64,000 nt of DNA, from positions 372,001-436,000 of the forward strand of contig JACCEN010000001.1 in the NCBI GenBank assembly GCA_013416435.1. Direction: 5' to 3'. This document shows positions 25,466-35,442 of the stretch, one piece after another. The translations under genes and the position numbers were made by a program. Numbering within the stretch: position 1 is the first letter of the stretch; each line of letters starts with the position of its first letter. Below the pieces are notes generated by a model that was not told the DNA's origin, ran no database searches, and was given only the letters and a program-made list of their open reading frames with translations. Source of the DNA: Alcaligenaceae bacterium. Its GTDB lineage: Bacteria > Pseudomonadota > Gammaproteobacteria > Burkholderiales > Burkholderiaceae_B.

Positions 25466-26494
25466 ATGTTCCGATTCAACAAACTTGTCACACTCACCAG
25501 CGTCGCTGTGACACTGCTCGCGTCGCCCTTGGCTGTCGCGAATAGCCTCAAAGTGGTCTCAACGTTTTCTATCATCAGTGATTTCGTCGAGAACGTCGGC
25601 GGTGACCGCATCGCTTTGACAACCCTAGTCGGACCCAACAACGATGCACACACGTATGAACCACGGCCTACTGATGTAACAGCCGTCAAGAATGCCGACC
25701 TGGTACTGGCCAATGGAGCAAATTTTGAAGGGTTTCTGGGACGCCTCGTTCAGGCAAGCGGCAGTACCGCCGAAGTCGTCGTCGAACTTACTGAGGGCAT
25801 CCAGCTATTGCGCAACACGCATGATGATGACCATGATCACTCCAACGATCAGCACCATGACGACCACCATCACCATAAAAATCATAGGCATGATGACAAG
25901 CATGGCGGGCACACAGACCATCACCATGACTCGCATGCGGGCGGCCACAATCACAATCACGGCGAATATGACCCGCATGCATGGCAGTCCGTGCCAAACG
26001 CTCGAATTTATGTCAACAATATCGCCGAGGCATTTTGCAGCGCTGATCCAGGGGGCTGCCCTAGCTATCGGGAGAATGCAAAATCGTATGATGCCAAGCT
26101 CATTGCGCTGGAAAAAGAGCTTGAGTCCCTGGTCAGCGAAATCCCCTTAGATAAGCGCACGGTCATCACATCTCATGATGCCTTCGGCTATCTGGCACAG
26201 GAGTATGGGTTTCAATTCTTGGCGCCGCAGGGTGCCAGCACCGGCTCGGAAGCATCTGCACAGACCGTTGCAAGGCTGATACAGCAGATCAAGCAGCAGC
26301 AAGCGTCCGCCCTGTTCGTGGAGAACATCAGCAACCCTCAATTGATCCAACAAATGGCCAACGAAACGGGCATGAAAGTTGGTGGAAAACTATACTCCGA
26401 CGCACTGTCAACAGAAGACGGTGACGCAGCAACCTATATCGACATGATGCGACACAACATCAGCACGATACGGGACACCATACTCAATCAATAA
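25466..26494 (+). CDS. znuA: Zinc ABC transporter substrate-binding protein ZnuA
   Basis: 342 aa. It has a signal peptide (about 1-25), then VVSTFSIISDFVENVGGDR and DAHTYEPRPTDV, a His/Asp-rich loop at about 112-165 (DDHHHHKNHRHDD), and EYDPHAWQS and TSHDAFGYLAQEYG. This is the cluster A-I zinc-binding protein pattern with its charged zinc-scavenging loop. It would bind periplasmic zinc and deliver it to ZnuBC. No permease or ATPase gene follows: sequence similarity changes to a traG fragment about 240 bases later. It must therefore use ZnuBC from elsewhere. Tandem Zur-type boxes lie about 120 bases upstream. Confidence 0.93.
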   Translation: MFRFNKLVTLTSVAVTLLASPLAVANSLKVVSTFSIISDFVENVGGDRIALTTLVGPNNDAHTYEPRPTDVTAVKNADLVLANGANFEGFLGRLVQASGSTAEVVVELTEGIQLLRNTHDDDHDHSNDQHHDDHHHHKNHRHDDKHGGHTDHHHDSHAGGHNHNHGEYDPHAWQSVPNARIYVNNIAEAFCSADPGGCPSYRENAKSYDAKLIALEKELESLVSEIPLDKRTVITSHDAFGYLAQEYGFQFLAPQGASTGSEASAQTVARLIQQIKQQQASALFVENISNPQLIQQMANETGMKVGGKLYSDALSTEDGDAATYIDMMRHNISTIRDTILNQ

Positions 26495-26730
26495 AGAGTG
26501 TTATCAACACACCCTGTAGGGACGTAAGATTTTGCACGCATTAACCCATTGCATAGAACGGCGAGATAAAGCTAGCTGGGAACAGCGACAACTCGTTTCC
26601 CTCAGGGCTGTGTTTAGCGACCGCATTCAAGAACTGCTGACCGCGTCACCGCAACACTACAATGTCACATCCTTTTGCCTGCCGAACGTCCATGTTGCGC
26701 GTCCCGCTTTGATTGAGACCGACATGGATT
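26495..26730 (+). other. Junction segment after znuA with an unrecognised truncated reading frame
   Basis: A frame opens with TTG at 26,532 (MHALTHCIERRDKASWEQRQ...) and runs about 65 codons before it enters sequence homologous to traG on the opposite strand. No family is recognised. It may be the remains of a gene cut when the zinc island met the second backbone copy, or chance coding. No znuB or znuC similarity is visible. Confidence 0.3.
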
Positions 26731-26898
26731 CGCCCAAGGGTGATAGACCGGCGTACCGAAGAAATCGAACCAGGGCGTGCCAAGGCGTACTTGATAACCC
26801 AAGGCGGCGGCTGTCCATTGTGTAGCGCTCCACACACCGGCGATCACGATGCCAAATACCACGGCGATCTGCCCGAACAGCACGTTCGTCCCTTGCAT
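26731..26898 (-). pseudogene. traG 5' fragment, copy A
   Basis: From ATG 26,898 the sequence encodes MQGTNVLFGQIAVVFGIVIA and continues to TPVYHPW, matching the first 55 residues of the full TraG at 754-2769 with scattered changes (for example VRLGTPWFDFFG against LRLGAPWFDFHG). Similarity stops abruptly at about 26,733, next to the zinc island. The rest of the gene is missing. Upstream non-coding sequence is also conserved between copies (GGTCAAAGACCGTTATCG). Confidence 0.8.
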
Positions 26899-27054
26899 TG
26901 CCTGGTCTCCGATACTCCTGCGCAACATTGCGCTGAAGGCGACACAACAATGTGCCGCAATCACGAGGATCGGTGCCGGGTCAGTGCCGGTCAAAGACCG
27001 TTATCGGGACAAAGATCGAGAAAAAGGCATGAATGCGCGCAGCGGCGAAAGGAG

Positions 27055-27088
27055 GAAAAACGCCGCAAGCGAAGGCGCGTTGCGGCGT
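27055..27088 (-). terminator. Stem-loop with T-run, second backbone copy
   Basis: The arms ACGCCGCA (27,060-27,067) and TGCGGCGT (27,081-27,088) form a hairpin followed on the minus strand by TTTTT. It is the counterpart of the hairpin at 2933-2961 and would end transcription after the racemase gene. Confidence 0.55.
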
Positions 27089-27132
27089 GTTTGGCAAAAT
27101 CTATAGTGTCACACTCAATAAATAGTCAGAGT

Positions 27133-27849
27133 TTACGCAACTCCAGCATTCGCACGAGCATTGCACATCCAATCCGCCGCATGAAGCGCGTGAAGATGCG
27201 TAGTGTCAAATATGGGGATGTCAATATGATGCGGCTCCACCAGCAATGAAATTTCGGTACACCCAAGAATGACAGCCTCTGCGCCGTTATCAATCAGTCG
27301 CGCAATGACATTCAAATAGGCATGGCGCGATTCATCCAGAACTCTGCCAAGACAAAGCTCTTCGTAAATTATTCGATGCACGACCTGCCGATCATCTTCC
27401 TCAGGAATTAAAACTCGAAGCCCGTACTGTTGTTCAAGACGCGCACGATAAAAATCCTGCTCCATCGTGAAGCGAGTCCCCAGCAGTCCCACAGTGAAAA
27501 ATCCAGCAGCCTTGATGGCTTCCGCCGTCGGATCGGCAATGTGCAAGAGCGGAATGCTTACCGCCGCCTCAATTTGAGGGAAAACTTTGTGCATGGTGTT
27601 AGTACATAGCACCAATCCATCTGCGCCAGCAGTCTGGAGAATTCTTGCCGCATTGGCCAATATGCCTCCCGCTTGCTCCCATTTCCCCGCATGCTGCAAC
27701 TGTTCGATCTCTTGAAAATCGACGCTATAGAGAATGATTTTGGCCGAATGCAATCCTCCCAGCCTTTGTTTAATTGACTCATTAATGTGCCGGTAATACG
27801 GAATTGTTGACTCCCAGCTCATTCCCCCGATTAAACCAATTGTCCTCAT
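27133..27849 (-). CDS. Aspartate/glutamate racemase family protein (YgeA-like)
   Basis: About 238 aa from ATG 27,849 (GTG 27,855 is possible). It begins MRTIGLIGGMSWEST and has the two catalytic cysteines in LCTNTMHK and LGCTEISLL, the layout of PLP-independent amino-acid racemases. It would interconvert L and D forms of an amino acid, possibly aspartate or a broad range as for YgeA. It is inserted between the eexN and traG remnants, a place where the left backbone copy has no gene, so it is cargo. Its AT content is higher than that of its neighbours, suggesting separate acquisition. Confidence 0.87.
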   Translation of the reverse strand: MRTIGLIGGMSWESTIPYYRHINESIKQRLGGLHSAKIILYSVDFQEIEQLQHAGKWEQAGGILANAARILQTAGADGLVLCTNTMHKVFPQIEAAVSIPLLHIADPTAEAIKAAGFFTVGLLGTRFTMEQDFYRARLEQQYGLRVLIPEEDDRQVVHRIIYEELCLGRVLDESRHAYLNVIARLIDNGAEAVILGCTEISLLVEPHHIDIPIFDTTHLHALHAADWMCNARANAGVA

Positions 27850-27896
27850 GCTCACTCCCTTTTTATGAGTGAACTATATATCTGAAAAATTCTAGG

Positions 27897-28149
27897 TCAG
27901 AATTCTGGCGACTTCTGCGGCGTGTAGGGAACGTTTCCATCCCCATAGAACCGCTTGCGTGTCGCCTCGGACACTCGATTGCACAGCGCATCACCCAGCT
28001 TGGCACGATCCAGCTTGCACTGCTGCCGTAACTCCTTCAACCGCACGGGGTCGGCTGCCAGTCACTCTACCGTTTCGATGGCGGCAGGTTCGGACAGGCC
28101 GCAAGCCCGCCAGCACAGCAACAAACAACAACGGCATGACCTTGTTCAT
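27897..28149 (-). pseudogene. EexN-type lipoprotein gene, broken
   Basis: ATG 28,149 overlaps the lysR stop (ATGA). The intended product parallels the eexN gene at 3004-3273 (LDRAKLGDALCNRVSEATRK, then RFYGDGNVPYTPQ). An extra T in the lipobox region (GGCTTGCGG where GGCTGCGG is expected) shifts the frame, and a TGA interrupts the VEELAAD segment (VE-stop-LAAD). Two independent lesions make a sequencing error unlikely. Entry exclusion of this copy is presumably lost. Confidence 0.82.
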
Positions 28150-29090
28150 AGCTCGATTTCCTCCGAGGCATCAGGTTTTGGCGTAGCGGAAGGCGTGCTT
28201 TCTCGCGCCAGCTCAATGGAACTCACCCGCTCGATAAAACGGGATAGTGTTTGAGAAGGTTCAGCATTCAGGCACAGCAAATAGGTTGTGTGAGCTGGCG
28301 AACGCCCAGCGAGGGGCCGCGCTACAACACCAGGCTCACGGCTGGCGATGATTTGCGAAGCACCCGCCAGCCCCAGCGCAAAGCCCGCCGACACCAGCGC
28401 CATCATCAAGTCCAAAGAAGCAACCTGTTCAGCCACCAGCGGCTCCGCATCCACCGCGCGTAAAACACGGGCGATCTGACGCGCATGACCTTCGCATACG
28501 ACCGGGTCACACATCACCAACGGATAGCGCAGCACTTCGTCCAGAGGTATGCGCTTGTGGCTCAGGATAGGGTGCCGTTCAGGCACCGCGATCATCAGTG
28601 GGTCGGACCAAACGGGTTCAGCGAGGATGCCATCACCAACTTCGTCAGACTGCGCAAAGCCCACGTCGTACAGATCATCATTCAGCCCCTTGATCTGCTG
28701 CGACAGGGGCACCTCGAACAAACGAATATCAACCTCCGGTTCGTCTAGGCGGCACTGCGCCAACAAGGCGGGCAAGCGCGACGGTGTAATACCATCAGAC
28801 AGGGCAATGCGTAACTGACCATGAAAGCCATTGGCCGCAGCCCTTACGCTGTCGCGCGTTTGCTCAAGTGCCGCGAAAACCCGGGGCACATGCTCAAGAA
28901 ACAGCTTGCCCGCACGGGTCAATCGGGTACTGCGTGTTGTACGTGCAAACAGCGACACACCCAGTTCCGCCTCCAACTCTCTGATGGCTCGCGACAGCGG
29001 CGACTGCTCAATATGCAACTTCTCCGCTGCGCGGGCGAAGTGGAGTTCTTCGGCCACGGCCAGGAAGCAACGCAGATGCCGCAGTTCCAT
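28146..29090 (-). CDS. LysR-family regulator of the transfer region, copy A
   Basis: 314 aa with an N-terminal HTH (MELRHLRCFLAVAEELHFA; QSPLSRAIRELEAE) and a LysR effector domain. It is homologous to the LysR at 3273-4205 but only about 60 percent identical by eye. It is intact even though the genes it would precede (eexN, traG) are broken here. It lies 17 bases after glyA in the same direction, so it may be read from the PLP operon. It could still act on the remaining transfer promoters. Confidence 0.9.
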   Translation of the reverse strand: MELRHLRCFLAVAEELHFARAAEKLHIEQSPLSRAIRELEAELGVSLFARTTRSTRLTRAGKLFLEHVPRVFAALEQTRDSVRAAANGFHGQLRIALSDGITPSRLPALLAQCRLDEPEVDIRLFEVPLSQQIKGLNDDLYDVGFAQSDEVGDGILAEPVWSDPLMIAVPERHPILSHKRIPLDEVLRYPLVMCDPVVCEGHARQIARVLRAVDAEPLVAEQVASLDLMMALVSAGFALGLAGASQIIASREPGVVARPLAGRSPAHTTYLLCLNAEPSQTLSRFIERVSSIELARESTPSATPKPDASEEIEL

Positions 29091-29107
29091 GGGTCAGGCG
29101 TCCGCTA

Positions 29108-30376
29108 TCAGTAGACGGGATGACGGCGGCACAAGTCCACCACGTGTTCCCGCACCTGATCACGAACCGTCGTCAATGCACTGCCACCGGCTTCTACCCC
29201 ATCCAACACGTCGCACAGCCAGCCGGCCAGTTGTTCGCACTCGGCCACGCCGAAGCCACGTGTGGTCACAGCCGGTGTGCCGATGCGCAGCCCCGAGGTC
29301 ACGAAGGGCGAGCGCGGGTCGTTGGGCACCGAGTTCTTATTCGCCGTGATGTAGGCGTCGCTCAGGGCCGCGTCCGCGTCCTTGCCCGTGTAGGGCTTGG
29401 TGGATAGGTCGATCAGCATCAGGTGGTTGTCGGTGCCGCCGGACACGATCCTGTAGCCACGCTGCTGTAGCACTGAAGCCATCGCGCGAGCGTTGGTCAC
29501 CACCCGGCGCTGGTAGGTCTTGAACTCAGGCGCCAGGGCTTCTTTGAAGGCCACCGCCTTGGCAGCGATGATGTGCATCAGCGGGCCGCCCTGGATGCCG
29601 GGAAACACGGCAGAATTAAGCTTCTTGTAGAAGTCCTCGCCCTGCCCCTTGGCCAGGATGATGCCGCCGCGCGGACCGCGCAAGGTTTTGTGGGTGGTAC
29701 TGGTCACCACATGGGCGTGAGGCAGCGGGTCCGGGTATTCGCTCGCTGCCACCAAGCCAGCGACGTGGGCCATGTCCACCCAAAAAATGGCGCCCACTTT
29801 GTCGGCAATGGAGCGCATGCGCGCCCAGTCCTTGTGGCGCGAATAGGCCGAGAAGCCGCCGATCAGCATCTTGGGCCGAGTTTCCAGCGCGATACGTTCC
29901 ATCTCGTCGTAGTCGATCAGCCCCGTCTCAGGGTCCAGGCCATAGGGAACGATCTTGTAGTGCAGTCCCGAGAAATTGGATGGATTGCCATGGGTCAGGT
30001 GGCCGCCCTGAGCTAGGTTCATGCCCATCACGGTGTCACCGGGGTTTATCAGCGCCAGAAAAACCGCCGCATTGGCCTGAGCACCGGCATGGGGCTGGAC
30101 GTTGGCGTAGTCGCAGTCGAACAGCGCCTTGACGCGTTCAATGGCCAGGCGCTCGGCCACGTCCACATGCTCGCAGCCGCTGTAGTAGCGCTTGCCGGGG
30201 TAGCCCTCGGCGTACTTGTTGGTGAACACCGAGTTCTGAATGGCCATCACCAGCGGGCTGGCGTAGTTCTCGGAAGCGATCAGTTCGACGTGATCTTCCT
30301 GGCGGTGTTCTTCGCGCAGGACGGCTTCGGCCAACTCGGGGTCAAAATCAGCGAGAGCTAGGGATGTGTCATACAT
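29108..30376 (-). CDS. glyA: Serine hydroxymethyltransferase
   Basis: 422 aa, full length. The PLP lysine is in [15 protein letters not shown], with [14 protein letters not shown] and [10 protein letters not shown] typical of GlyA. It converts serine and tetrahydrofolate to glycine and methylene-tetrahydrofolate in the cytoplasm. The sequence shows no loss of active-site residues. It is the last enzyme gene of the PdxR-linked operon and starts 10 bases after trpA. A housekeeping copy is expected elsewhere, so this is probably an accessory isozyme. Confidence 0.95.
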   Translation of the reverse strand: MYDTSLALADFDPELAEAVLREEHRQEDHVELIASENYASPLVMAIQNSVFTNKYAEGYPGKRYYSGCEHVDVAERLAIERVKALFDCDYANVQPHAGAQANAAVFLALINPGDTVMGMNLAQGGHLTHGNPSNFSGLHYKIVPYGLDPETGLIDYDEMERIALETRPKMLIGGFSAYSRHKDWARMRSIADKVGAIFWVDMAHVAGLVAASEYPDPLPHAHVVTSTTHKTLRGPRGGIILAKGQGEDFYKKLNSAVFPGIQGGPLMHIIAAKAVAFKEALAPEFKTYQRRVVTNARAMASVLQQRGYRIVSGGTDNHLMLIDLSTKPYTGKDADAALSDAYITANKNSVPNDPRSPFVTSGLRIGTPAVTTRGFGVAECEQLAGWLCDVLDGVEAGGSALTTVRDQVREHVVDLCRRHPVY

Positions 30377-30386
30377 GGTATTCGTC

Positions 30387-31244
30387 CTATGTTTTGGAAT
30401 GTTTAGGTTTGAAGGCGTGATCCGGCTCGGGCACGTCTAAGTCCAATTGCCGACGCACATCGCGGATCAGGTCGCTGGCCGCCGCCAGCGCCTCGGCAGC
30501 CGGCTTATTGGCCAAACTTTCGATGAGCCAGGAGCCGATCACGACAGCATCGGCCACCTGAGCGACCTCCCTGGCCGTGCAGGCGTCGCGGATACCGAAC
30601 CCGACGCCGACGGGAATGCGCACATGGCGGCGAACGCGCGCCAGCGTGTCGCGCACCTGGGTCATGTCCAACGTCCTGGCGCCGGTGACGCCTTTGATGG
30701 AAACGCAATAGACGTAGCCGCTGGCGTGAATTGCGACCTGCCGGATACGCCGCTTGGTGGAGGTCGGGGCCAACAGAAAAATCATGTCAATGCCGTGACG
30801 GCGCAATTGCACCGCGAGGTCGCCGGAGACTTCCGGCGGGTAGTCAACCACCAGCACGCCATCTACACCCGCGCTGGCTGCGTCCACAGCGAAGGCTCCC
30901 GGCTGGCGCAGCAGGTCGTAGCGTTCGATGGGGTTGGCATAGCCCATCAGCACCACCGGCGTGTCGGTGTCCGACTCGCGAAAGCGTCGCACCTGATCGA
31001 ATACCTGCGGCAGGCCGATGCCCTGACGCAGGGCATACTCACTGGCAGCCTGTATGGTCGGACCATCAGCCGAGGGATCAGAGAACGGCACGCCCAGTTC
31101 AATGATGTCGGCACCGGCTTCGACCAGTACATGCATCAGCGCCGGGGTGATGTCCACGCTGGGGTAGCCAGCGGTGGCATAGGGGATCAGCGCTTTGCGC
31201 CCCTGCCGCCGCAGACGCTGGAAGGTGGTATCAAGTCGGCTCAT
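30387..31244 (-). CDS. trpA: Tryptophan synthase alpha chain
   Basis: 285 aa TIM barrel. The catalytic Glu is in [16 protein letters not shown], and [13 protein letters not shown] and [12 protein letters not shown] follow. It cleaves indole-3-glycerol phosphate to indole for TrpB. Its start overlaps the trpB stop (ATGA), the standard coupling of the two subunits. It is the one enzyme of the cassette that does not use PLP itself, and it is kept because TrpA and TrpB work as a complex. No other trp genes are near. Confidence 0.95.
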   Translation of the reverse strand: MSRLDTTFQRLRRQGRKALIPYATAGYPSVDITPALMHVLVEAGADIIELGVPFSDPSADGPTIQAASEYALRQGIGLPQVFDQVRRFRESDTDTPVVLMGYANPIERYDLLRQPGAFAVDAASAGVDGVLVVDYPPEVSGDLAVQLRRHGIDMIFLLAPTSTKRRIRQVAIHASGYVYCVSIKGVTGARTLDMTQVRDTLARVRRHVRIPVGVGFGIRDACTAREVAQVADAVVIGSWLIESLANKPAAEALAAASDLIRDVRRQLDLDVPEPDHAFKPKHSKT

Positions 31245-32476
31245 GACTGACCTCCCATGGCGTTCGTCCGAGCCATTACCGTTTCCATATCCTTGTCACC
31301 CCGGCCGGACAGGTTGACCAGAATGGCCTGATCCTGAGGCAGCGTAGCCGCCAGCTTGACCGCATGGGCCACGGCGTGGCTGGCCTCCAGCGCGGGAATG
31401 ATGCCTTCCACACGGCTCAGCAGATGAAAGGCGTGCAATGCCTCGTCGTCGGTGGCGCCAACATACTCGGCGCGACCGATTTCATGCAGCCAGGCATGTT
31501 CCGGCCCGACACCTGGGTAGTCCAGGCCGGCGCTAATGCTGTGGGTTTCCCGCACTTGGCCGTTGTCGTCCTGAAGGATGAGCGAGCGGTTGCCGTGCAG
31601 CACGCCGGGACTGCCGCACTGGATCGACGCGGCATGTCGGTCAGTATCCAGCCCCAACCCCGCCGCCTCGACACCAATCAGGCGCACCGCCTCATGTTCG
31701 ATGTACGGGTGGAAAATGCCAATAGCGTTACTACCGCCACCGACGCACGCGATTACTGCATCGGGATGTTGTTTCGCCATGCCAAGGCGCTTGAACAGCG
31801 CCGGGATCTGGAGTATGCACTCCTTACCAATCACGGTCTGAAATTCCCGCACCATTGTCGGGTAGGGGTGCATGCCGGCTACCGAGCCAATCAGGTAGAA
31901 GGTGTGATCGACATTCGTAACCCAATCGCGGATCGCGTCGTTCATGGCGTCCTTCAGTGTGCGCGAGCCGGAAGTCACCGGCACCACCGTCGCGCCCAGC
32001 AGCACCATGCGCTGGACGTTGGGGCGCTGTCGCTCGATGTCCTCGCTGCCCATATAGACCACGCATTCCAGGCCGTAACGGGCGCAGATCGTCGCGGTGG
32101 CAACACCGTGCTGACCCGCGCCGGTCTCGGCGATGATGCGTCGCTTACCCATGCGCCGCGCCAGCATCGCCTGACCGATTACGTTATTGATCTTGTGGGC
32201 ACCGGTGTGATTGAGGTCTTCGCGCTTGAGAAAAATGCGCGCACCACCTATTTCCTCACTGAGACGCCGGGCGTAGTACACCGGCGAGGGACGACCAACG
32301 TAATCAGCCAGTTCTTCCTTGAACTCGGCAATGAAAACAGAATCGTCGTGATAGCGCTGGTAAGCAGCTTGCAGTTCCTCAACAGCTCGCGACAGTGTTT
32401 CGCTGATGAAGCTTCCACCAAAGCAACCAAAGAAGCCTTCAGCATCAGGTTGGTCGTATTTCAGTGTCTGCGTCAT
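31241..32476 (-). CDS. trpB: Tryptophan synthase beta chain
   Basis: 411 aa from ATG 32,476; the frame stays open further upstream but that part lies inside the aminotransferase gene. The PLP lysine is in [16 protein letters not shown] and the phosphate loop in [10 protein letters not shown]. It joins indole and serine to tryptophan. It overlaps the argD-like gene upstream and trpA downstream by four bases each. All active-site segments look intact, including [10 protein letters not shown] and GRGDKD. Confidence 0.95.
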   Translation of the reverse strand: MTQTLKYDQPDAEGFFGCFGGSFISETLSRAVEELQAAYQRYHDDSVFIAEFKEELADYVGRPSPVYYARRLSEEIGGARIFLKREDLNHTGAHKINNVIGQAMLARRMGKRRIIAETGAGQHGVATATICARYGLECVVYMGSEDIERQRPNVQRMVLLGATVVPVTSGSRTLKDAMNDAIRDWVTNVDHTFYLIGSVAGMHPYPTMVREFQTVIGKECILQIPALFKRLGMAKQHPDAVIACVGGGSNAIGIFHPYIEHEAVRLIGVEAAGLGLDTDRHAASIQCGSPGVLHGNRSLILQDDNGQVRETHSISAGLDYPGVGPEHAWLHEIGRAEYVGATDDEALHAFHLLSRVEGIIPALEASHAVAHAVKLAATLPQDQAILVNLSGRGDKDMETVMARTNAMGGQS

Positions 32477-33705
32477 AGCACTGGCTCCTGCCGCGTAACT
32501 TCGGTCGCCGTTGCTGCGCCATCCAAGACGATCGGTGACAGCAGCCGGGCAACGCGGACTACGATGTCGTCGATCTGCGCTTCGCCGCAGACCAGAGGCG
32601 GCAACAGCCGGATGGTAGTGTCGCGGGTCACGGTGATGAGCAGGCGCTGCTCGGCCAGGGCGCGCCCGACTAATTCCTTGCAGTGTCTGTCCAGCTCGAT
32701 CCCCGCCATCAAACCCTGCCCTCGGATGGCGGTGACGTTCGGGTGATCGCCCAGCGCGCTCTGTAACCCCACGAGCAAACGGGCGCCCAACACGGCGGCC
32801 CGCTCCGGCAGCCGGTCGCGCGCCATGATGTCGAGCACGGTGCAAGCCACCCGGCAGGCCAGCGGATTGCCACCGAAGGTCGAGCCATGCTGGCCGGGCG
32901 AGAACAGGTCGGCCGCCACGCCACGCGCCAAGCATGCGCCGATGGGAAAGCCATTGCCCAGCGCCTTCGCCAGGGTCATTACGTCCGGAGTGATACCGGC
33001 GTGCTGATGTCCGAACCAGGCACCGGTGCGGCCCATGCCCGCCTGAATCTCGTCGAGCATCAGCAGCCAGCCGTGCTGATCGCAAAGCGCACGCAATTCG
33101 CGCAGGTAGTCGGCGCTGGCAACCCGAATACCGCCTTCACCCTGTACCGGCTCGATCAGTACAGCCACGATATCGGACTCTTGCGCGGCTACCCTGCGCA
33201 CCGCCTCGATGTCGTTGTAGGGCACCCGCAGGAAACCGGGCAGCAGCGGCTCGAAGCCTTGTTGCTTAGCGGGATTGCCGGTGGCAGAAAGCGTCGCGAT
33301 GGTGCGGCCATGAAAGCCATTCTCCATCACGAGAATCATTGGCTGTGCTACCTGCTTGCGGTGAGCGTGCAGTCTTGCCAGCTTGAGGGCGGCTTCGTTG
33401 GCCTCGGCGCCCGAATTGCAGAAAAAAGCCCTTTTCATACCTGTCAACGCACACAGACTTTCGCCCAGCCGTTCCTGCCAGTCGATACGAAAGACGTTGG
33501 AGGTATGCAGCAGCATCCCAGCCTGCTCGGCGATGACGGCGGCGATCTCGGGATGAGCATGGCCCAGGCTAGTGACCGCGACACCAGCGATGGCATCTAG
33601 GTATTCCACGCCCTGTTCATCCCACAAGAGTGCGCCACTGCCGCGAACGAATGAAACGGGTTGACGGGCATAGGCCCGCATCAGGTGGGAAGTGGCAGGC
33701 TTCAT
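32473..33705 (-). CDS. ArgD-like class III aminotransferase
   Basis: 410 aa PLP-dependent aminotransferase. Motifs are [45 protein letters not shown] and the PLP lysine in [14 protein letters not shown]. It is closest to acetylornithine aminotransferase, which transfers an amino group to N-acetylglutamate semialdehyde in arginine synthesis; related omega-aminotransferases are possible. It overlaps pdxY-like and trpB genes (ATGA both sides), so it is part of the PLP operon. No other arg gene is nearby. Confidence 0.86.
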   Translation of the reverse strand: MKPATSHLMRAYARQPVSFVRGSGALLWDEQGVEYLDAIAGVAVTSLGHAHPEIAAVIAEQAGMLLHTSNVFRIDWQERLGESLCALTGMKRAFFCNSGAEANEAALKLARLHAHRKQVAQPMILVMENGFHGRTIATLSATGNPAKQQGFEPLLPGFLRVPYNDIEAVRRVAAQESDIVAVLIEPVQGEGGIRVASADYLRELRALCDQHGWLLMLDEIQAGMGRTGAWFGHQHAGITPDVMTLAKALGNGFPIGACLARGVAADLFSPGQHGSTFGGNPLACRVACTVLDIMARDRLPERAAVLGARLLVGLQSALGDHPNVTAIRGQGLMAGIELDRHCKELVGRALAEQRLLITVTRDTTIRLLPPLVCGEAQIDDIVVRVARLLSPIVLDGAATATEVTRQEPVL

Positions 33706-34637
33706 GGAAAAATCCTCAAATCTGATTCGGCATGTGAACTGGCGGACGCGAATATAAATTCGCGCACGTATATTGCGTCGTTGTCATAGCTGTTCGCCCC
33801 CGAGGGCAGCAACAGCTCGGCGCATTGCGCCTGTTCTGTATGACGCAACGCATGCACGACTTGGCGGCACGCTTGGGCGACGGCTTCTGGCAGGCCAACC
33901 CCGTTGACCCAGTGTCCGGTCAAGGTGGCGCAGAACAGATCGCCCGTGCCCTTGGGCGTGGCGTGAATGCGCGGATGCGTAATGACCTCGGCTTGCTTAC
34001 GAGTGACAAGCACCACCTGCATCTCATCCTGCGCCCAGGTATCGGGCACGGCACTGGTCACCGCGACCCATTGGATGCGCCCCGTCAGTAAGGTGCGGGC
34101 GGCGGTGACTACGCTTTCGACATCGTTCACCGCCAATCCGGTCAGGTGTGCCAGCTCAAAGCCGTTCGGTGTCAATCCATCGGCCAGTGGCAACAGGTCT
34201 CGGCGGTAGACATCGACCAGATTAGGATCGACATAGATACCGTGGTCGAGATCGCCCATCACCGGGTCGATCACGATGCGCAGGTCTGCACGTTCTTTCA
34301 GCAGAGCCCGCGCCCAACGGGCCAAGGCTTGGGCCTGCGCGAGGTTGCCGAGATAGCCAACCAGGATGACGCGAAGCGCATGCAGCGCTCCGCGCGCCAA
34401 AAGATCCCGCAAATAGCCATCGAACCATTCGATGGGCAACGCGCCGCCGTGCAACGTCGGGTAGTGCGGCGTGTTGCTGAACACGACTGTGGGCACAGCG
34501 GCCACTGACAACCCCAACCTCTCTAGGGTCGGGACCGCGACATTGTTTCCCACCCGCCCATAGACCACTTGCGACTGCACCGAGACCACTTCCAGCCGCA
34601 GCGGACGCAGTGCCGATAAAGAGGCTTCTTCAGTCAT
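33702..34637 (-). CDS. pdxY: Pyridoxal kinase
   Basis: 311 aa from ATG 34,637. The start [20 protein letters not shown], then [37 protein letters not shown] and the anion-hole [12 protein letters not shown] identify a PdxK/PdxY-type kinase. It phosphorylates pyridoxal to PLP. It overlaps yggS upstream by eight bases and the aminotransferase downstream by four. It provides the cofactor for the five PLP proteins of this cassette. PdxK is an alternative name; the family boundary is not clear from sequence. Confidence 0.87.
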   Translation of the reverse strand: MTEEASLSALRPLRLEVVSVQSQVVYGRVGNNVAVPTLERLGLSVAAVPTVVFSNTPHYPTLHGGALPIEWFDGYLRDLLARGALHALRVILVGYLGNLAQAQALARWARALLKERADLRIVIDPVMGDLDHGIYVDPNLVDVYRRDLLPLADGLTPNGFELAHLTGLAVNDVESVVTAARTLLTGRIQWVAVTSAVPDTWAQDEMQVVLVTRKQAEVITHPRIHATPKGTGDLFCATLTGHWVNGVGLPEAVAQACRQVVHALRHTEQAQCAELLLPSGANSYDNDAIYVREFIFASASSHAESDLRIFP

Positions 34638-35442
34638 GGCTGTTCCCTGGTGCCTCACTCGGCCAATAGTGGCTGTCCGGCAAAGCGCGGGCGCCGAAAA
34701 TAGCCTGTCCGACGCGCACCACGGTGGCACCTTCCTCGATGGCGATCTCGAAATCGCCAGACATGCCCATCGACAACTCTTCCAGTCCAATACCGACGGG
34801 CGCACTCTGTCGCAGCCGATCACGCAAGGTACGCAGCAACACGAAGCACTGGCGCACCCGCTCGACCTCGCCGGAGAACAGCGCAAGCGTCATCAGACCG
34901 CGCACGCGCAGCGCCGAGAACGACGGCAGTGCTTGGATAAAATCTGGCACGCCCTCGGGAGCCAGGCCGTATTTGCTTGCCTCGCCAGAGGTGTTGACCT
35001 GCACGAACACTTCCAGCGAACGTCCTTCGACTTGCAGGCGACGATCCAGCGCCTCGGCCACACGCAAGCTGTCCAGCGCCTGGAACTCAGCGGCGAAACG
35101 CGCCACGAGTTTGGCCTTGTTGGTTTGCAGGTGGCCGATGACCGACCATTGCAGGTCGGTCAAGTCCTGCATGGACTCCCACTTGCGATAGGCTTCCTGC
35201 ACCTTATTCTCGCCCAGCATCCGGCAGCCCGCCGCATGAGCCATGCGCAGACTGGTCTCGGGCTTGGTTTTGCTGACGGGCAACAAGCGCACCGCTGCCG
35301 GATCACGGCCAGCACGATGGCAGGCCGCCTCGATACGCGCTTGCACTTCCAACAGATTCCGCCGGAAGTCTTCAACAGTAACGGCTTCTGGATACCGACC
35401 GTGTTGGTCGTGATGAGTCTGTGTGTCGGAAGGTACTGGCAT
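34630..35442 (-). CDS. yggS: YggS/PLPBP, PLP homeostasis protein
   Basis: 270 aa. The PLP lysine is in LLPVSKTKP (about 53-61), with [29 protein letters not shown] and [17 protein letters not shown]. These are hallmarks of the YggS family, a PLP-binding protein that buffers PLP and amino-acid pools without a known enzyme activity. The start shares a TGATG junction with the transporter gene. An N-terminal extension of about 20 residues is unusual. Its company here supports a role in PLP supply. Confidence 0.92.
   Translation of the reverse strand: MPVPSDTQTHHDQHGRYPEAVTVEDFRRNLLEVQARIEAACHRAGRDPAAVRLLPVSKTKPETSLRMAHAAGCRMLGENKVQEAYRKWESMQDLTDLQWSVIGHLQTNKAKLVARFAAEFQALDSLRVAEALDRRLQVEGRSLEVFVQVNTSGEASKYGLAPEGVPDFIQALPSFSALRVRGLMTLALFSGEVERVRQCFVLLRTLRDRLRQSAPVGIGLEELSMGMSGDFEIAIEEGATVVRVGQAIFGARALPDSHYWPSEAPGNSHD

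Noticed and set aside
25800-25965. His/Asp codon repeats in znuA considered as a CRISPR-like or tandem DNA repeat
   Set aside because: The repetition comes from a His-rich metal loop typical of ZnuA; repeat units are irregular and in frame.
31364-32746. 460-codon plus-strand frame opposite trpB
   Set aside because: Antisense shadow of trpB and the aminotransferase; those have intact catalytic motifs.
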